Both the position numbers and the translations under genes were made by a program. Positions 55,852 through 63,277 of a stretch of DNA of 64,000 nucleotides are shown piece by piece (the first letter of the stretch is position 1; each line of letters starts with the position of its first letter). This DNA comes from G963662605 sp963667005 (GTDB lineage Bacteria; Bacteroidota; Ignavibacteria; Ignavibacteriales; Ignavibacteriaceae): NCBI GenBank assembly GCA_963667005.1, contig OY762937.1, positions 1,798,001-1,862,000 of the forward strand, read 5' to 3'. Under the pieces are notes generated by a model that was not told where the DNA came from, made no database searches, and saw only the letters and a program-made list of their open reading frames with translations.

Positions 55852-56242
55852 CGAACCTATTGTTTGTAGAATATAGTGGACATATAAGCATCCCGGTACA
55901 GTATTACTTAATCATATTCACAATGCAAAAGAGCAATATTATTGTCGAGAATCCTAATAGAACAAAACAGGCTAAATTATCCCGGGTAATCGGACATTCG
56001 TTTTAAAAACAAATATGCAGCGCAGCCTCCGACCGGAGCAATGGTAAACCAGTATTCCAGTTTGATAAAGGGAATCAATTTCAACGAAAATAGCGCTTTT
56101 TAGAGTAATCGACAACAGCAAACTCATATCTCCTAATAAAAGTTTACCACGCTCAAATTTGCAAACTTTCGCTTTACTTAATAAGGTTAATTGTCTATCT
56201 TCGCAAATATTTTCGCTTATTACTATATAATTCGGAGTTTTT
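55852..56242. other. 391-nt region between divergent signalling genes
   Basis: Lies between the hybrid-kinase operon (leftward) and the bacteriohemerythrin gene (rightward), so both promoters should be here. I see no gene and no strong palindrome; A/T-rich stretches at about 55900-55980 and 56150-56235. No confident promoter match. Confidence 0.65.
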
Positions 56243-56650
56243 ATGCCGTTGTTAGAGTGGAACGAATCACATAGTGTTAATATTAAAGAAATTGACGCGC
56301 AACATCAAAAACTTGTCGGCTTTATGAATTTGCTTTACGATGCTATGCGTGCCGGCAATAGTAAAGAGGCGCTGGGTGTTATCCTTAATGAGCTTGTCGC
56401 GTACGCGGTTTACCATTTCAATACCGAAGAAGAACTCATGACGAAGTTTGGATTTCCGTTCATGGATGAACACGTCAAAGAACATAACGATTTTAAATTA
56501 AAAGCTTCTGATTTAGTCACGCGGTTTGAAAATAGTACCGCCATTATCTCAATCGAAGTTATGAATTTTCTGCGTGATTGGTTGAATAATCACATCATGG
56601 ATACGGATAAAAAATACCAGGTATTTCTGAATGAGCATGGTGTTTTTTAA
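56243..56650 (+). CDS. Bacteriohemerythrin
   Basis: O2-binding di-iron protein, 135 residues. Ligands follow the family pattern: H21 (IDAQH), H58 and E62 (HFNTEE), H77 and H81 (HVKEH), H117 and D122 (HIMDTD). The opening LLEWNESHSVNIKEID is the standard start. Cytoplasmic, no signal peptide. It may sense or deliver oxygen; placed head-to-head with the hybrid kinase operon, so a shared oxygen or redox response is possible but only by position. Confidence 0.94.
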   Translation: MPLLEWNESHSVNIKEIDAQHQKLVGFMNLLYDAMRAGNSKEALGVILNELVAYAVYHFNTEEELMTKFGFPFMDEHVKEHNDFKLKASDLVTRFENSTAIISIEVMNFLRDWLNNHIMDTDKKYQVFLNEHGVF

Positions 56651-56720
56651 TTCAATTCATTAATGAGTTTTTAGAATACCATTTCCGTCAAAGCTTTTTC
56701 ATTTTACAACCGAGCCATAA

Positions 56721-56746
56721 AAACGCCCGGCGGTTACCGGGCGTTT
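56721..56746. terminator. Bidirectional terminator between convergent genes
   Basis: Perfect 10-bp stem AAACGCCCGG / CCGGGCGTTT with loop CGGTTA, 71 nt after the hemerythrin stop and 27 nt beyond the end of the leftward-reading TonB receptor gene. A/T on both sides allows use on both strands. Confidence 0.88.
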
Positions 56747-56772
56747 AGATTTTTATAAAAATCGGGGGAGTA

Positions 56773-59700
56773 TCAAAACGAGTATTGCACACCCAATTGC
56801 ATTTGCCAGCGTGATAAAATATTATCGCTTGAAAATGGGGTTGACACCTCAGAAAAAGAAATTTTCGCTTTCCCCGTTCCCGAATCAATTCCCAGATACT
56901 TGAATGATGTATTATTCTGATCTTTTACGGTTTTTACAAAGCCCCAATCGCTGTTCATAAGATTAAGGACATTAAGAATGTCAAGCGAAATTTCAAAGCA
57001 ATGAACTCCATAAGCATGAAGTTTCTGAACGATCTTTAAATCCACATTATGTATCCAGGGTTCTATGGATTTATTTCTTTCTGCAATTTGCCCTCTGTGA
57101 GATTTTAAATAATCATCGGCGTTGATGAATGCATTTACTTTGCTCCAGTCGGTTATGATAGTCTTATCATCTGCCGCGTAAAGGATGGTTTTTGGATCGT
57201 TATCTTTAGGAATATAGATCAGGTCGTTGGAGAGAGAACCGTCGGCGTTGATATCAGAGCCCGAACCGTTATATGTATACGAGAATGGACGTCCCGATTG
57301 ACCGTTATAGAATAGTGATATTGTTGTCTCATACCCCTGAATCATATCAAGAGTATATGATAAACCGGCAAAAAGTCTATGCTTTAATTCATAGTTTGAA
57401 GTCGCGAGTACAGGGTTGTTCGGGTTGCCGGAAATCGGATTAGTCGTCCATTGCGTGACCGCCTGACTTGAAGGTACGCTGTTCAGATCCTTGGCCGTAC
57501 CATATGTGTAACCGATGTTTGTATAGATTTCTTCTGACGGGGAGCCCTGAATTTGAGCTGAGAAGTTATATGAGTAACTTTTATTCTCGTTCTTTGTTAC
57601 AAAAACATCGGTGAACTTTGATTTGTACACTGTGGAGTATACCGGACGCCCGTCAAATGCAGTGCCTGTTTGTGCACCGACCGAGTAATCAACATAGTAC
57701 AAATCATTTACCGCTTTTGAGTATAAGAATTCAAGTGTTCCTGTTAAACCGAAAGGGAGTTTTCTATCTACCGCAATATTGAACCTCATTACCTGGGGCA
57801 TTTTTAAATTCGGATCGGACGCGTCAATTTCCGATGTATACGTTTTAAAGGCTGCAGGCAGCCGGGAGTCACCTGCCTTTGGCTGGTCAAAGGGGTTATA
57901 TATGAACGGAGTACCCGATGCGGTACTTCTAATTCGTGTTAACTCCAAACCGGTATTTAAATAGTCATTGGCAAGCCATACGAACGGCAGCGAGCCGGTG
58001 AATATTCCTGCGCCTCCACGTACCTGCATAGTCTGATCATTATGAACATCCCAGTTAAAACCGAGTCTGGGTGACCAGAGTAAATTGCCGCTTGGAACTT
58101 TATTCGTGCTAATGCCGTAGTTGCCAAAGTATTTAATCAGGCTGTCGTTCTTCGTCGGAGTGTCCGGTAATATCGGATCGTCAACGCGAATACCTAAGGT
58201 GATTTTAAGATTTGGTAAAACCCGCCACTCATCCTGCACATAAAATCCAAGAGTAACCGCCGATAGTTTAGCCGCCCAGCGCGGATCGTTTTTCAACGGA
58301 GCTGCATAACTATAATCATACTGTTTTGGTTTACCGTTTATAAAATCAGCCATTGATGCAAACGAATAAGTTCCGTAATAATCTCGTATGAATAGATTTC
58401 GTCCCTTGAAAAATTCGTTGTGAGTTCCTGCAGTAATTGTGTGTTCGCCAAGATAATAGGTGAAATTGTCGGTAACCTCTATGACATCCTGATCAACTTC
58501 GTTGGCTTGTGAAAATGGTTCTCCACCGGCGTTGAGTACGAGTCCTTGTTCCGTAACCGATATAGAGGAGAAAGGCCTGGCGTTTTCACCATGACGGCGG
58601 TCACGAATTCTTAACAATCCGAGAATCAGCTCATTTGACATGGTGTTCCCGAAAGTGCTTGAAAACTGGAGTACCGTTGAATTCGTTCTAGTATCAAATT
58701 TGTATGCATGGTCAGGAAACTCAAGGGTGCTTACTCCGGGACTGATAATCTCATCACTCCCATTAACATAATTATGCCGCAATGTAAGCTTGTGCTCATC
58801 GGAGATATTCCAATCCAAACGGGTGAATAATTTTTGAGAAGGGCGAAGTTTGGTGATAGCGTTATAATTACCCGGATCATAACCATATTTAGTTGTTAGC
58901 GTATTTCTAAATACATTCCCGAGGCTGTCAACTTTTGAACGGCTTAGCGCGGTATTCTGTGAAAGTGAAATGTTTGATACGGCCTCGTCTCTTTTTGTCA
59001 ATTCGCCACTGACAAAATAAAATAATTTATCCCGGAGAATGCTACCGCCGACACTGGCGCCTGCCTGATACTCGGTGAATTTTGAAAGTTTTGCTTTTAA
59101 CGCATCGGGGCTATAACCAGCGAGATTCTGATTCCGTCCGTAATAGTAGCCGCCGGCTTTTAGTTCGTTCGTTCCGGATTTTGTAATCGCGTTAATACCG
59201 CCGCCGGTAAATCCGCCAAGTTTAACATCGTAAGGGGCAATGACAACCTGAAACTCTTGAATGGATTCAAGGCTGAGAGGGTTGATATTTGCCTGTCCGC
59301 CCGGTGCTCCGGTTGACCCTAAGCCGAATTTATCATTGTACTGCGTACCGTCTACCTGAATGTTATTGTACCTGTTGTTTCTTCCCTGAGCACTGAAACT
59401 GGTACCGCTGAATTGAGGAGTGAATTTTACAAAGTCCTGAAGGCTTCTTGCAACAGTAGGGAATTCATTGATAATTTCGTTGGAAACGTTTGTTGCCGCT
59501 CCGGTTCTGTCCGAGCTGATAATCGAGGAGCGGTTTGCAGTGATAGTGACTTCTGATGCCTGCCAGGCTTCGTTTTCAAGTTTGAAATTAAACTCAAGGT
59601 TGCTGCTTAATTTCAAATTGACGTTTTTGACTTCCTGCTTTTTGAATCCTACATAAGAAACGGAAATTTTGTACGGGCCGCCCGCTTTCATGTTGGAGAT

Positions 59701-59913
59701 GTTATATAAACCATCAACTCTCGTTGTTGAGCCGAATATCGTACCGGTAGGTATATGCAGGGCAACGACAACAGCACCCGGCAGCGGTTCGCCGTTCGCA
59801 TCGGTCACCCGCCCATTGATTGCGGCAGTGGTCGAACCTTGAGCCGTCAATATTTTGGGAATTGCCATCAGAAAGAGAAATGTCACATAGAAAACGGTCA
59901 ACAGCCTGAACAT
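56773..59913 (-). CDS. TonB-dependent receptor with carboxypeptidase-regulatory-like domain (Oar-like)
   Basis: Outer-membrane receptor of 1046 residues. Signal peptide about 1-24, then a carboxypeptidase-regulatory-like beta-sandwich (AINGRVTDANGEPLPGAVV, about 32-50, to 120), a plug domain (about 125-250; VDGTQYNDKFGLGS, NAITKSGTNELKAGGYYYGR) and a 22-strand barrel ending in WQMQLGVQYSF with the terminal Phe. No TonB box was located with certainty. The form resembles the Oar family, which is often linked with protein or adhesion roles, not siderophores. Depends on the TonB/ExbBD system at 24-28 kb. Stand-alone unit. Confidence 0.9.
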   Translation of the reverse strand: MFRLLTVFYVTFLFLMAIPKILTAQGSTTAAINGRVTDANGEPLPGAVVVALHIPTGTIFGSTTRVDGLYNISNMKAGGPYKISVSYVGFKKQEVKNVNLKLSSNLEFNFKLENEAWQASEVTITANRSSIISSDRTGAATNVSNEIINEFPTVARSLQDFVKFTPQFSGTSFSAQGRNNRYNNIQVDGTQYNDKFGLGSTGAPGGQANINPLSLESIQEFQVVIAPYDVKLGGFTGGGINAITKSGTNELKAGGYYYGRNQNLAGYSPDALKAKLSKFTEYQAGASVGGSILRDKLFYFVSGELTKRDEAVSNISLSQNTALSRSKVDSLGNVFRNTLTTKYGYDPGNYNAITKLRPSQKLFTRLDWNISDEHKLTLRHNYVNGSDEIISPGVSTLEFPDHAYKFDTRTNSTVLQFSSTFGNTMSNELILGLLRIRDRRHGENARPFSSISVTEQGLVLNAGGEPFSQANEVDQDVIEVTDNFTYYLGEHTITAGTHNEFFKGRNLFIRDYYGTYSFASMADFINGKPKQYDYSYAAPLKNDPRWAAKLSAVTLGFYVQDEWRVLPNLKITLGIRVDDPILPDTPTKNDSLIKYFGNYGISTNKVPSGNLLWSPRLGFNWDVHNDQTMQVRGGAGIFTGSLPFVWLANDYLNTGLELTRIRSTASGTPFIYNPFDQPKAGDSRLPAAFKTYTSEIDASDPNLKMPQVMRFNIAVDRKLPFGLTGTLEFLYSKAVNDLYYVDYSVGAQTGTAFDGRPVYSTVYKSKFTDVFVTKNENKSYSYNFSAQIQGSPSEEIYTNIGYTYGTAKDLNSVPSSQAVTQWTTNPISGNPNNPVLATSNYELKHRLFAGLSYTLDMIQGYETTISLFYNGQSGRPFSYTYNGSGSDINADGSLSNDLIYIPKDNDPKTILYAADDKTIITDWSKVNAFINADDYLKSHRGQIAERNKSIEPWIHNVDLKIVQKLHAYGVHCFEISLDILNVLNLMNSDWGFVKTVKDQNNTSFKYLGIDSGTGKAKISFSEVSTPFSSDNILSRWQMQLGVQYSF

Positions 59914-60090
59914 AACTTCTCCGATTTATAATCAAATAATTGGATGAGTCTTCACTTGAAAATACTCTATCGCGGCAATGCTCGCAAGTGAAATATGTCC
60001 TATTTGCCGAATTTGGCTGTCGGTGGGTGTGGGAGGAGGCCACATTAATAGTGTTTAAATGAAAAGTCCCTCTTGCGACGGATTTTCTTG

Positions 60091-60170
60091 TGGGCGCTCA
60101 GGGATTTCTCACAGAGTCCTGTGGAGAACCCCGGACCCTCCCAACTCGTCGGGAGGGTCTGAACCAACTG
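60091..60170 (-). pseudogene. tRNA-Val-like remnant with palindromic arms
   Basis: On the minus strand this keeps the 3' acceptor arm and flanks of the neighbouring tRNA-Val but lacks the 5' acceptor strand and part of the D arm. The T arm is replaced by a 10-bp hairpin (TTCTCACAG at 60106-60114 / CTGTGGAGAA at 60119-60128) and the anticodon arm by a perfect 9-bp hairpin (GACCCTCCC 60134-60142 / GGGAGGGTC 60151-60159). It cannot form a normal tRNA. The 60182-60204 terminator separates it from the tRNA-Val. Confidence 0.75.
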
Positions 60171-60181
60171 CTTTAAAATGA

Positions 60182-60204
60182 AAAATCCGTCTTGCGACGG
60201 ATTT
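60182..60204 (-). terminator. Terminator of tRNA-Val
   Basis: Perfect stem AAATCCGTC / GACGGATTT with TTGC loop (plus-strand view); read leftward it is followed by a T-rich stretch (TTTCATTTT), directly downstream of the tRNA-Val 3' end at 60211. A degenerate copy at about 60063-60086 follows copy A of the duplication. Confidence 0.82.
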
Positions 60205-60210
60205 CCTTTG

Positions 60211-60285
60211 TGGGCGCTCAGGGATTCGAACCCCGGACCCTCTGCTTGTAAGGCAGATGCTCTGAACCAACTGAGCTAAGCGCCC
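60211..60285 (-). tRNA. tRNA-Val (anticodon TAC)
   Basis: Minus strand: acceptor stem GGGCGCT / AGCGCCC with discriminator A, D arm TAGCTCAGTTGGTTCAGAGCA, anticodon arm TCTGC-CTTACAA-GCAGA giving TAC, T arm GGGGTTCGAATCCC. 75 nt, no encoded CCA. 56 nt from tRNA-Gly on the same strand, so the two are probably one transcript. Confidence 0.95.
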
Positions 60286-60341
60286 AAAAAATTGAGCTTT
60301 AAAGATAGTAGTTTTTTTTGATTATTGCAAAGAAAAAGTTG

Positions 60342-60414
60342 AGCGAGCGACGGGATTCGAACCCGCGACCCTTAGCTTGGGAAGCTAATGCTCTACCAGC
60401 TGAGCTACGCTCGC
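60342..60414 (-). tRNA. tRNA-Gly (anticodon CCC)
   Basis: Minus strand: acceptor stem GCGAGCG / CGCTCGC with discriminator T, D arm TAGCTCAGCTGGTAGAGCA, anticodon arm TTAGC-TTCCCAA-GCTAA giving CCC, T arm CGGGTTCGAATCCCG. 73 nt. Confidence 0.95.
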
Positions 60415-60539
60415 AAACATTCTTTCAAATAACTAATCTAATTTACGATTTAAATTGATTTTTTAAAACAGAATTACTTTAACTAGGAAAACAGGAGTTT
60501 TCGATAATTCTCAGCAAAAATCACACAATTCTGTGTCGA

Positions 60540-61832
60540 TTAACCCATTGTCCGCTTCTTAAATGTTTCCGAAGCCGATGGTAAGGTTATATAAAAATTC
60601 GTGAATTTATCGAATTCGGATTCGACTTTTATTGTTCCTTTGTTCAATTCGATGAATTGCTTGGTCAGAATGAGGCCGAGTCCCGAGCCTTTTTGAGGTG
60701 AGTTTCCAACCTTCTTATTCGTATCAAGATTGAATAATTTCCCGATATCTTCCGGTTTGATTCCGATGCCATGGTCACGTATGAAAATGATAACATTATT
60801 AGCATCTTCCCGTGCAGTAATGATTATCGGTTCACCGTCCTTATTAAATTTTACGGCATTGTTGACCAGATTACGTATAACCAATGTTATTGTCTGCTCG
60901 TCAGCCATCAAATAGGTGTCCTTCGGGATATCGCAAAGAACTTCCATACGGCGCTGTTTGGCGAGTGGTGAATACAAGTCAACCAGATCCTTCACGATAG
61001 GGTAGAGATGTACCGGTTTAGGCTCTATTGTCAGTTCGCCTAATTGCGTACGGGACCATGCGAGAAGGTTTTCTACTAAACGAAATGCCGTATGCGCTGA
61101 ATCAGAAACATCCTTAAGAAACGATAACCGCATTTCCTCGCTAAGGTCATGATACTGACTCAAAAGTGTATCTGTGAAGCCGATGATGCCGGCAAATGGA
61201 CTGCGAAGGTCGTGAGAAATGATTGAAAAGAAGCGATCCTTCGTTGCATTTGCTTCACGCAGTTTATGTTCGGATTCAACTAACGCCCGTTCAGCCCTTC
61301 GTTTTTCGGTAATATCGTTTATAACACCGATAACGCCGGCAATACTGCCATCCATATTCTTTACGACCGATTTGCTTATTACTACTTCTTTCTGCTGTCC
61401 GGTGCTATCAACGATTACCGTTTCATAATTCAACATTTCCGTATCATCTTCTGATTCTTCAACAGACGGCTCCCCATTTTCTGGTGCATACTCAGGCATG
61501 ATTTCACCAATCTGCTTTTGAACCATGTTTTCTGATTTCAGTCCGATCAGTGTTTCAAAAAATCTGTTACACCCGAGTACATTGGCATCTACGTCGGCAA
61601 AATATGCCGGAACGGTCATGTTGTTGAGCATTGAGATAATGTAATCGCTGTAAAAACTGGAAAAGTCCGAGCCTGTTAGTTGATTGAATATATCGCCGAA
61701 AATATCAGGAGATTCTGCAGTTGGTGAATTTTCGACAGGGAGAACAACTTTGTTCTCAATAATCTGTTCAAGCTCGTGTATCTTGGCCAGAAGTTCTTTT
61801 TTTGTCAGCTCTGTGTATTTCATCGGCAGCAT
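60540..61832 (-). CDS. PAS-domain sensor histidine kinase (soluble)
   Basis: 430 residues, no membrane segment. An N-terminal coiled stretch (TELTKKELLAKIHELEQII), a PAS domain (about 60-185) with YFADVDANVLGCNRFFETLIG, HisKA with H207 in FFSIISHDLRSPFAGIIG, and a HATPase with NLVNNAVKFNKDGEP (N box) and DHGIGIKPEDIGKLF, GSGLGLILTKQFIE (G boxes). No receiver or output partner adjacent. Start at the ATG at 61832 or at the ATG three codons later; no clear ribosome site for either. Confidence 0.9.
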   Translation of the reverse strand: MLPMKYTELTKKELLAKIHELEQIIENKVVLPVENSPTAESPDIFGDIFNQLTGSDFSSFYSDYIISMLNNMTVPAYFADVDANVLGCNRFFETLIGLKSENMVQKQIGEIMPEYAPENGEPSVEESEDDTEMLNYETVIVDSTGQQKEVVISKSVVKNMDGSIAGVIGVINDITEKRRAERALVESEHKLREANATKDRFFSIISHDLRSPFAGIIGFTDTLLSQYHDLSEEMRLSFLKDVSDSAHTAFRLVENLLAWSRTQLGELTIEPKPVHLYPIVKDLVDLYSPLAKQRRMEVLCDIPKDTYLMADEQTITLVIRNLVNNAVKFNKDGEPIIITAREDANNVIIFIRDHGIGIKPEDIGKLFNLDTNKKVGNSPQKGSGLGLILTKQFIELNKGTIKVESEFDKFTNFYITLPSASETFKKRTMG

Positions 61833-61911
61833 TTTTTATTGTAATTAGACGGTAATTGAACGGGTTCCTGATCGAAATATATGAAAACAATCAGATTTCT
61901 CAACCAGGCAT

Positions 61912-61939
61912 TCTCATAAAAAAATTTTCATTTATGAGA
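61912..61939. repeat. A/T-rich inverted repeat
   Basis: TCTCATAAA ... TTTATGAGA with an A/T loop, between the divergent kinase and lyase-fragment genes. It could be an operator or a weak bidirectional terminator; position alone does not say. Confidence 0.45.
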
Positions 61940-61989
61940 TTCCTTGAGTATCTTAGTGTCCATCTTACACAATTACCCAAGGCGCCACA

Positions 61990-62232
61990 ATGCGGCATTT
62001 GAATAGGATTATCCTTATTGCAATAACCCTGTTTGTTTCATCATCTTTTGCACAGCGATACATGGAAAAACTGAACCGTGGATTTGTGGCTGTTCCGTAC
62101 ACGGCCGGCGATTCTGTTTTTCTGAGTTGGCGCTTTTTAGGAACAGATCCTGCGAGTATCGGATTTAACGTTTATAAAAACAATGTTAAGCTTAATGCTG
62201 AACTGATAACTATAACGGCGCATTTAGTTTGA
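61990..62232 (+). pseudogene. 5' fragment of a PL11-like rhamnogalacturonan lyase, interrupted
   Basis: 80 residues: signal peptide (MRHLNRIILIAITLFVSSSFAQ) followed by the start of a mature lyase, YMEKLNRGFVAVPYTAGDSVFLSWRFLGTDPASIGFNVYKN (in parts), a pattern I know from PL11 rhamnogalacturonan lyases, which are ~600+ residues. The reading frame leaves that pattern at about KLNAELIT and stops 9 codons later, close to repeats at 62224-62256. The gene is therefore truncated; the remainder is not in the window and would be expected beyond the inserted DNA to the right. Confidence 0.7.
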
Positions 62233-62276
62233 GATTTTCCTTAGGTTAGTTTGAGAATTCGCCGACAAACCAACCT
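62224..62276. repeat. Candidate element-end repeats
   Basis: TTAGTTTGAGA occurs at 62224-62234 and 62246-62256 (exact copies, 22 nt, two helical turns, start to start). AGGTTAGTTTG (62243-62253) is also inverted as CAAACCAACCT (62266-62276), 10 of 11 bases. Repeated sites of this kind are typical of transposase-binding ends in Mu-like phages. Confidence 0.6.
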
Positions 62277-62295
62277 GACACTTTGTCATACCTAT

Positions 62296-62320
62296 AAAAA
62301 GGGGCAAAAAGCCCCTTTTT
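62296..62320. terminator. Bidirectional terminator next to the methylase gene
   Basis: Perfect 10-bp stem AAAAAGGGGC / GCCCCTTTTT with an AAAAA loop. It abuts the stop codon of the leftward methylase gene (62320-62322) and would stop both that gene and any rightward transcript of the truncated lyase. Confidence 0.88.
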
Positions 62321-63114
62321 TAGTAGTTCATAATCAATAATTCAATCGATTTCGGCTTTGTAAACCCGGTTCGATTCTCCAGAACGGCTCCGCAGCTATG
62401 CTTAACCGAATCCTTTCGCAAAATACGGAATTTTGAGTACAATTCATTCACTACTGGATGGTCATAATATGAGAGTATAAACCGGCCTTTAATCTTCTTT
62501 AAAGCCTTATTCAAACGGATATGATCCTCCCGCTTAAAGTCCACCTCAGAAGTCTTGTAATACTGCTCACAATCCACATACGGAGGGTCTATATAGAATA
62601 GTGTATCCTTACTGTCGTACTTTTTGATCAGCTCTTCAAAATCGAGGTGCTCTATCTGCACCTTTTTCAGTCTCACATTGATCGTACCCAAACGCTTCAG
62701 GAAAGGCAGCAGTTTCCCGGAAGTTATCTTTGTCGCCTTCACCTGATATCCCCAGCCGCCGCTTCCGGAGAATGATTGGATCCGGTTAGTCGCATAAAGC
62801 ATAGCCCGTTCTATATTTGAAACATAATCTTCGTTTTTCAGTCGCTCTTTTGCTTCGGCGTATACTTCCCTCGAGTGCAGCGTCCACTCCATTCGATGCT
62901 GAAACTCTGCGAAGTTGTCTCGGATTACCCGGAACAAATTCACCAGATCGCTGTTCTTATCGTTGTATACTTCAAGAAAGGAGTGATCTTTTTTATACAA
63001 GACCCATCCCCCTCCACCGAATACCTCGACATACGTTTTCTCGCGGAAGTCCTCCGGAAAATTCTCGATTATCCATTTTGACAAATAAGATTTGCCACCG
63101 ATGTATGGAATCAT
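62320..63114 (-). CDS. D12-class N6-adenine DNA methyltransferase (Dam-like), phage type
   Basis: 264 residues from the ATG at 63114, which has a GAGGT ribosome site 6 nt upstream; an in-frame ATG at 63228 would add an N-terminal stretch without similarity. SAM-binding IPYIGGKSYL (2-11) and VEVFGGGG (29-36), catalytic DPPY at 176-179 in YIDPPYVDCEQYY. Class-alpha order (SAM motif first) as in Dam/DpnM. No restriction enzyme is adjacent, so this is more likely a phage self-protection or regulatory methylase. The recognition sequence cannot be told from the sequence. Confidence 0.88.
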   Translation of the reverse strand: MIPYIGGKSYLSKWIIENFPEDFREKTYVEVFGGGGWVLYKKDHSFLEVYNDKNSDLVNLFRVIRDNFAEFQHRMEWTLHSREVYAEAKERLKNEDYVSNIERAMLYATNRIQSFSGSGGWGYQVKATKITSGKLLPFLKRLGTINVRLKKVQIEHLDFEELIKKYDSKDTLFYIDPPYVDCEQYYKTSEVDFKREDHIRLNKALKKIKGRFILSYYDHPVVNELYSKFRILRKDSVKHSCGAVLENRTGFTKPKSIELLIMNY

Positions 63115-63277
63115 AAAATACCTCGTGTAAAAAATTTTGAAATTTGTATCTTTACTCGAGGCTTTTATTAATTCTTTCTGCAGGAGGGAATTGATAAAAT
63201 TCTCCGGGACAGTGTCCGGTTCGAACAAGTGTGCGCCCTACAAAGGGCTTACATCTACCGGCGCTGTCCCTCTGGTT

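Larger units (their letters stand above)
59914..60210. other. Region with a decayed tRNA-Val copy
   Basis: Upstream of the TonB receptor gene (its promoter should lie at about 59920-60050). From 60056 onward the sequence is a tandem copy of the tRNA-Val unit that follows, listed separately. Confidence 0.7.
60056..60285. repeat. Tandem duplication of the tRNA-Val unit
   Basis: Copy A (60056-60170) and copy B (60174-60285) start with the same sequence TAAAATGAAAAATCCGTCTTGCGACGG (A: slightly changed) and share GTGGGCGCTCAGGGATT..., so about 118 nt were duplicated. Copy B holds the intact tRNA-Val; copy A holds a degenerate one. Confidence 0.85.

Noticed and set aside
63115..63228. Longer methylase start
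   Set aside because: The SAM-binding motif normally begins a few residues from the N terminus; the ATG at 63114 has a good ribosome site.
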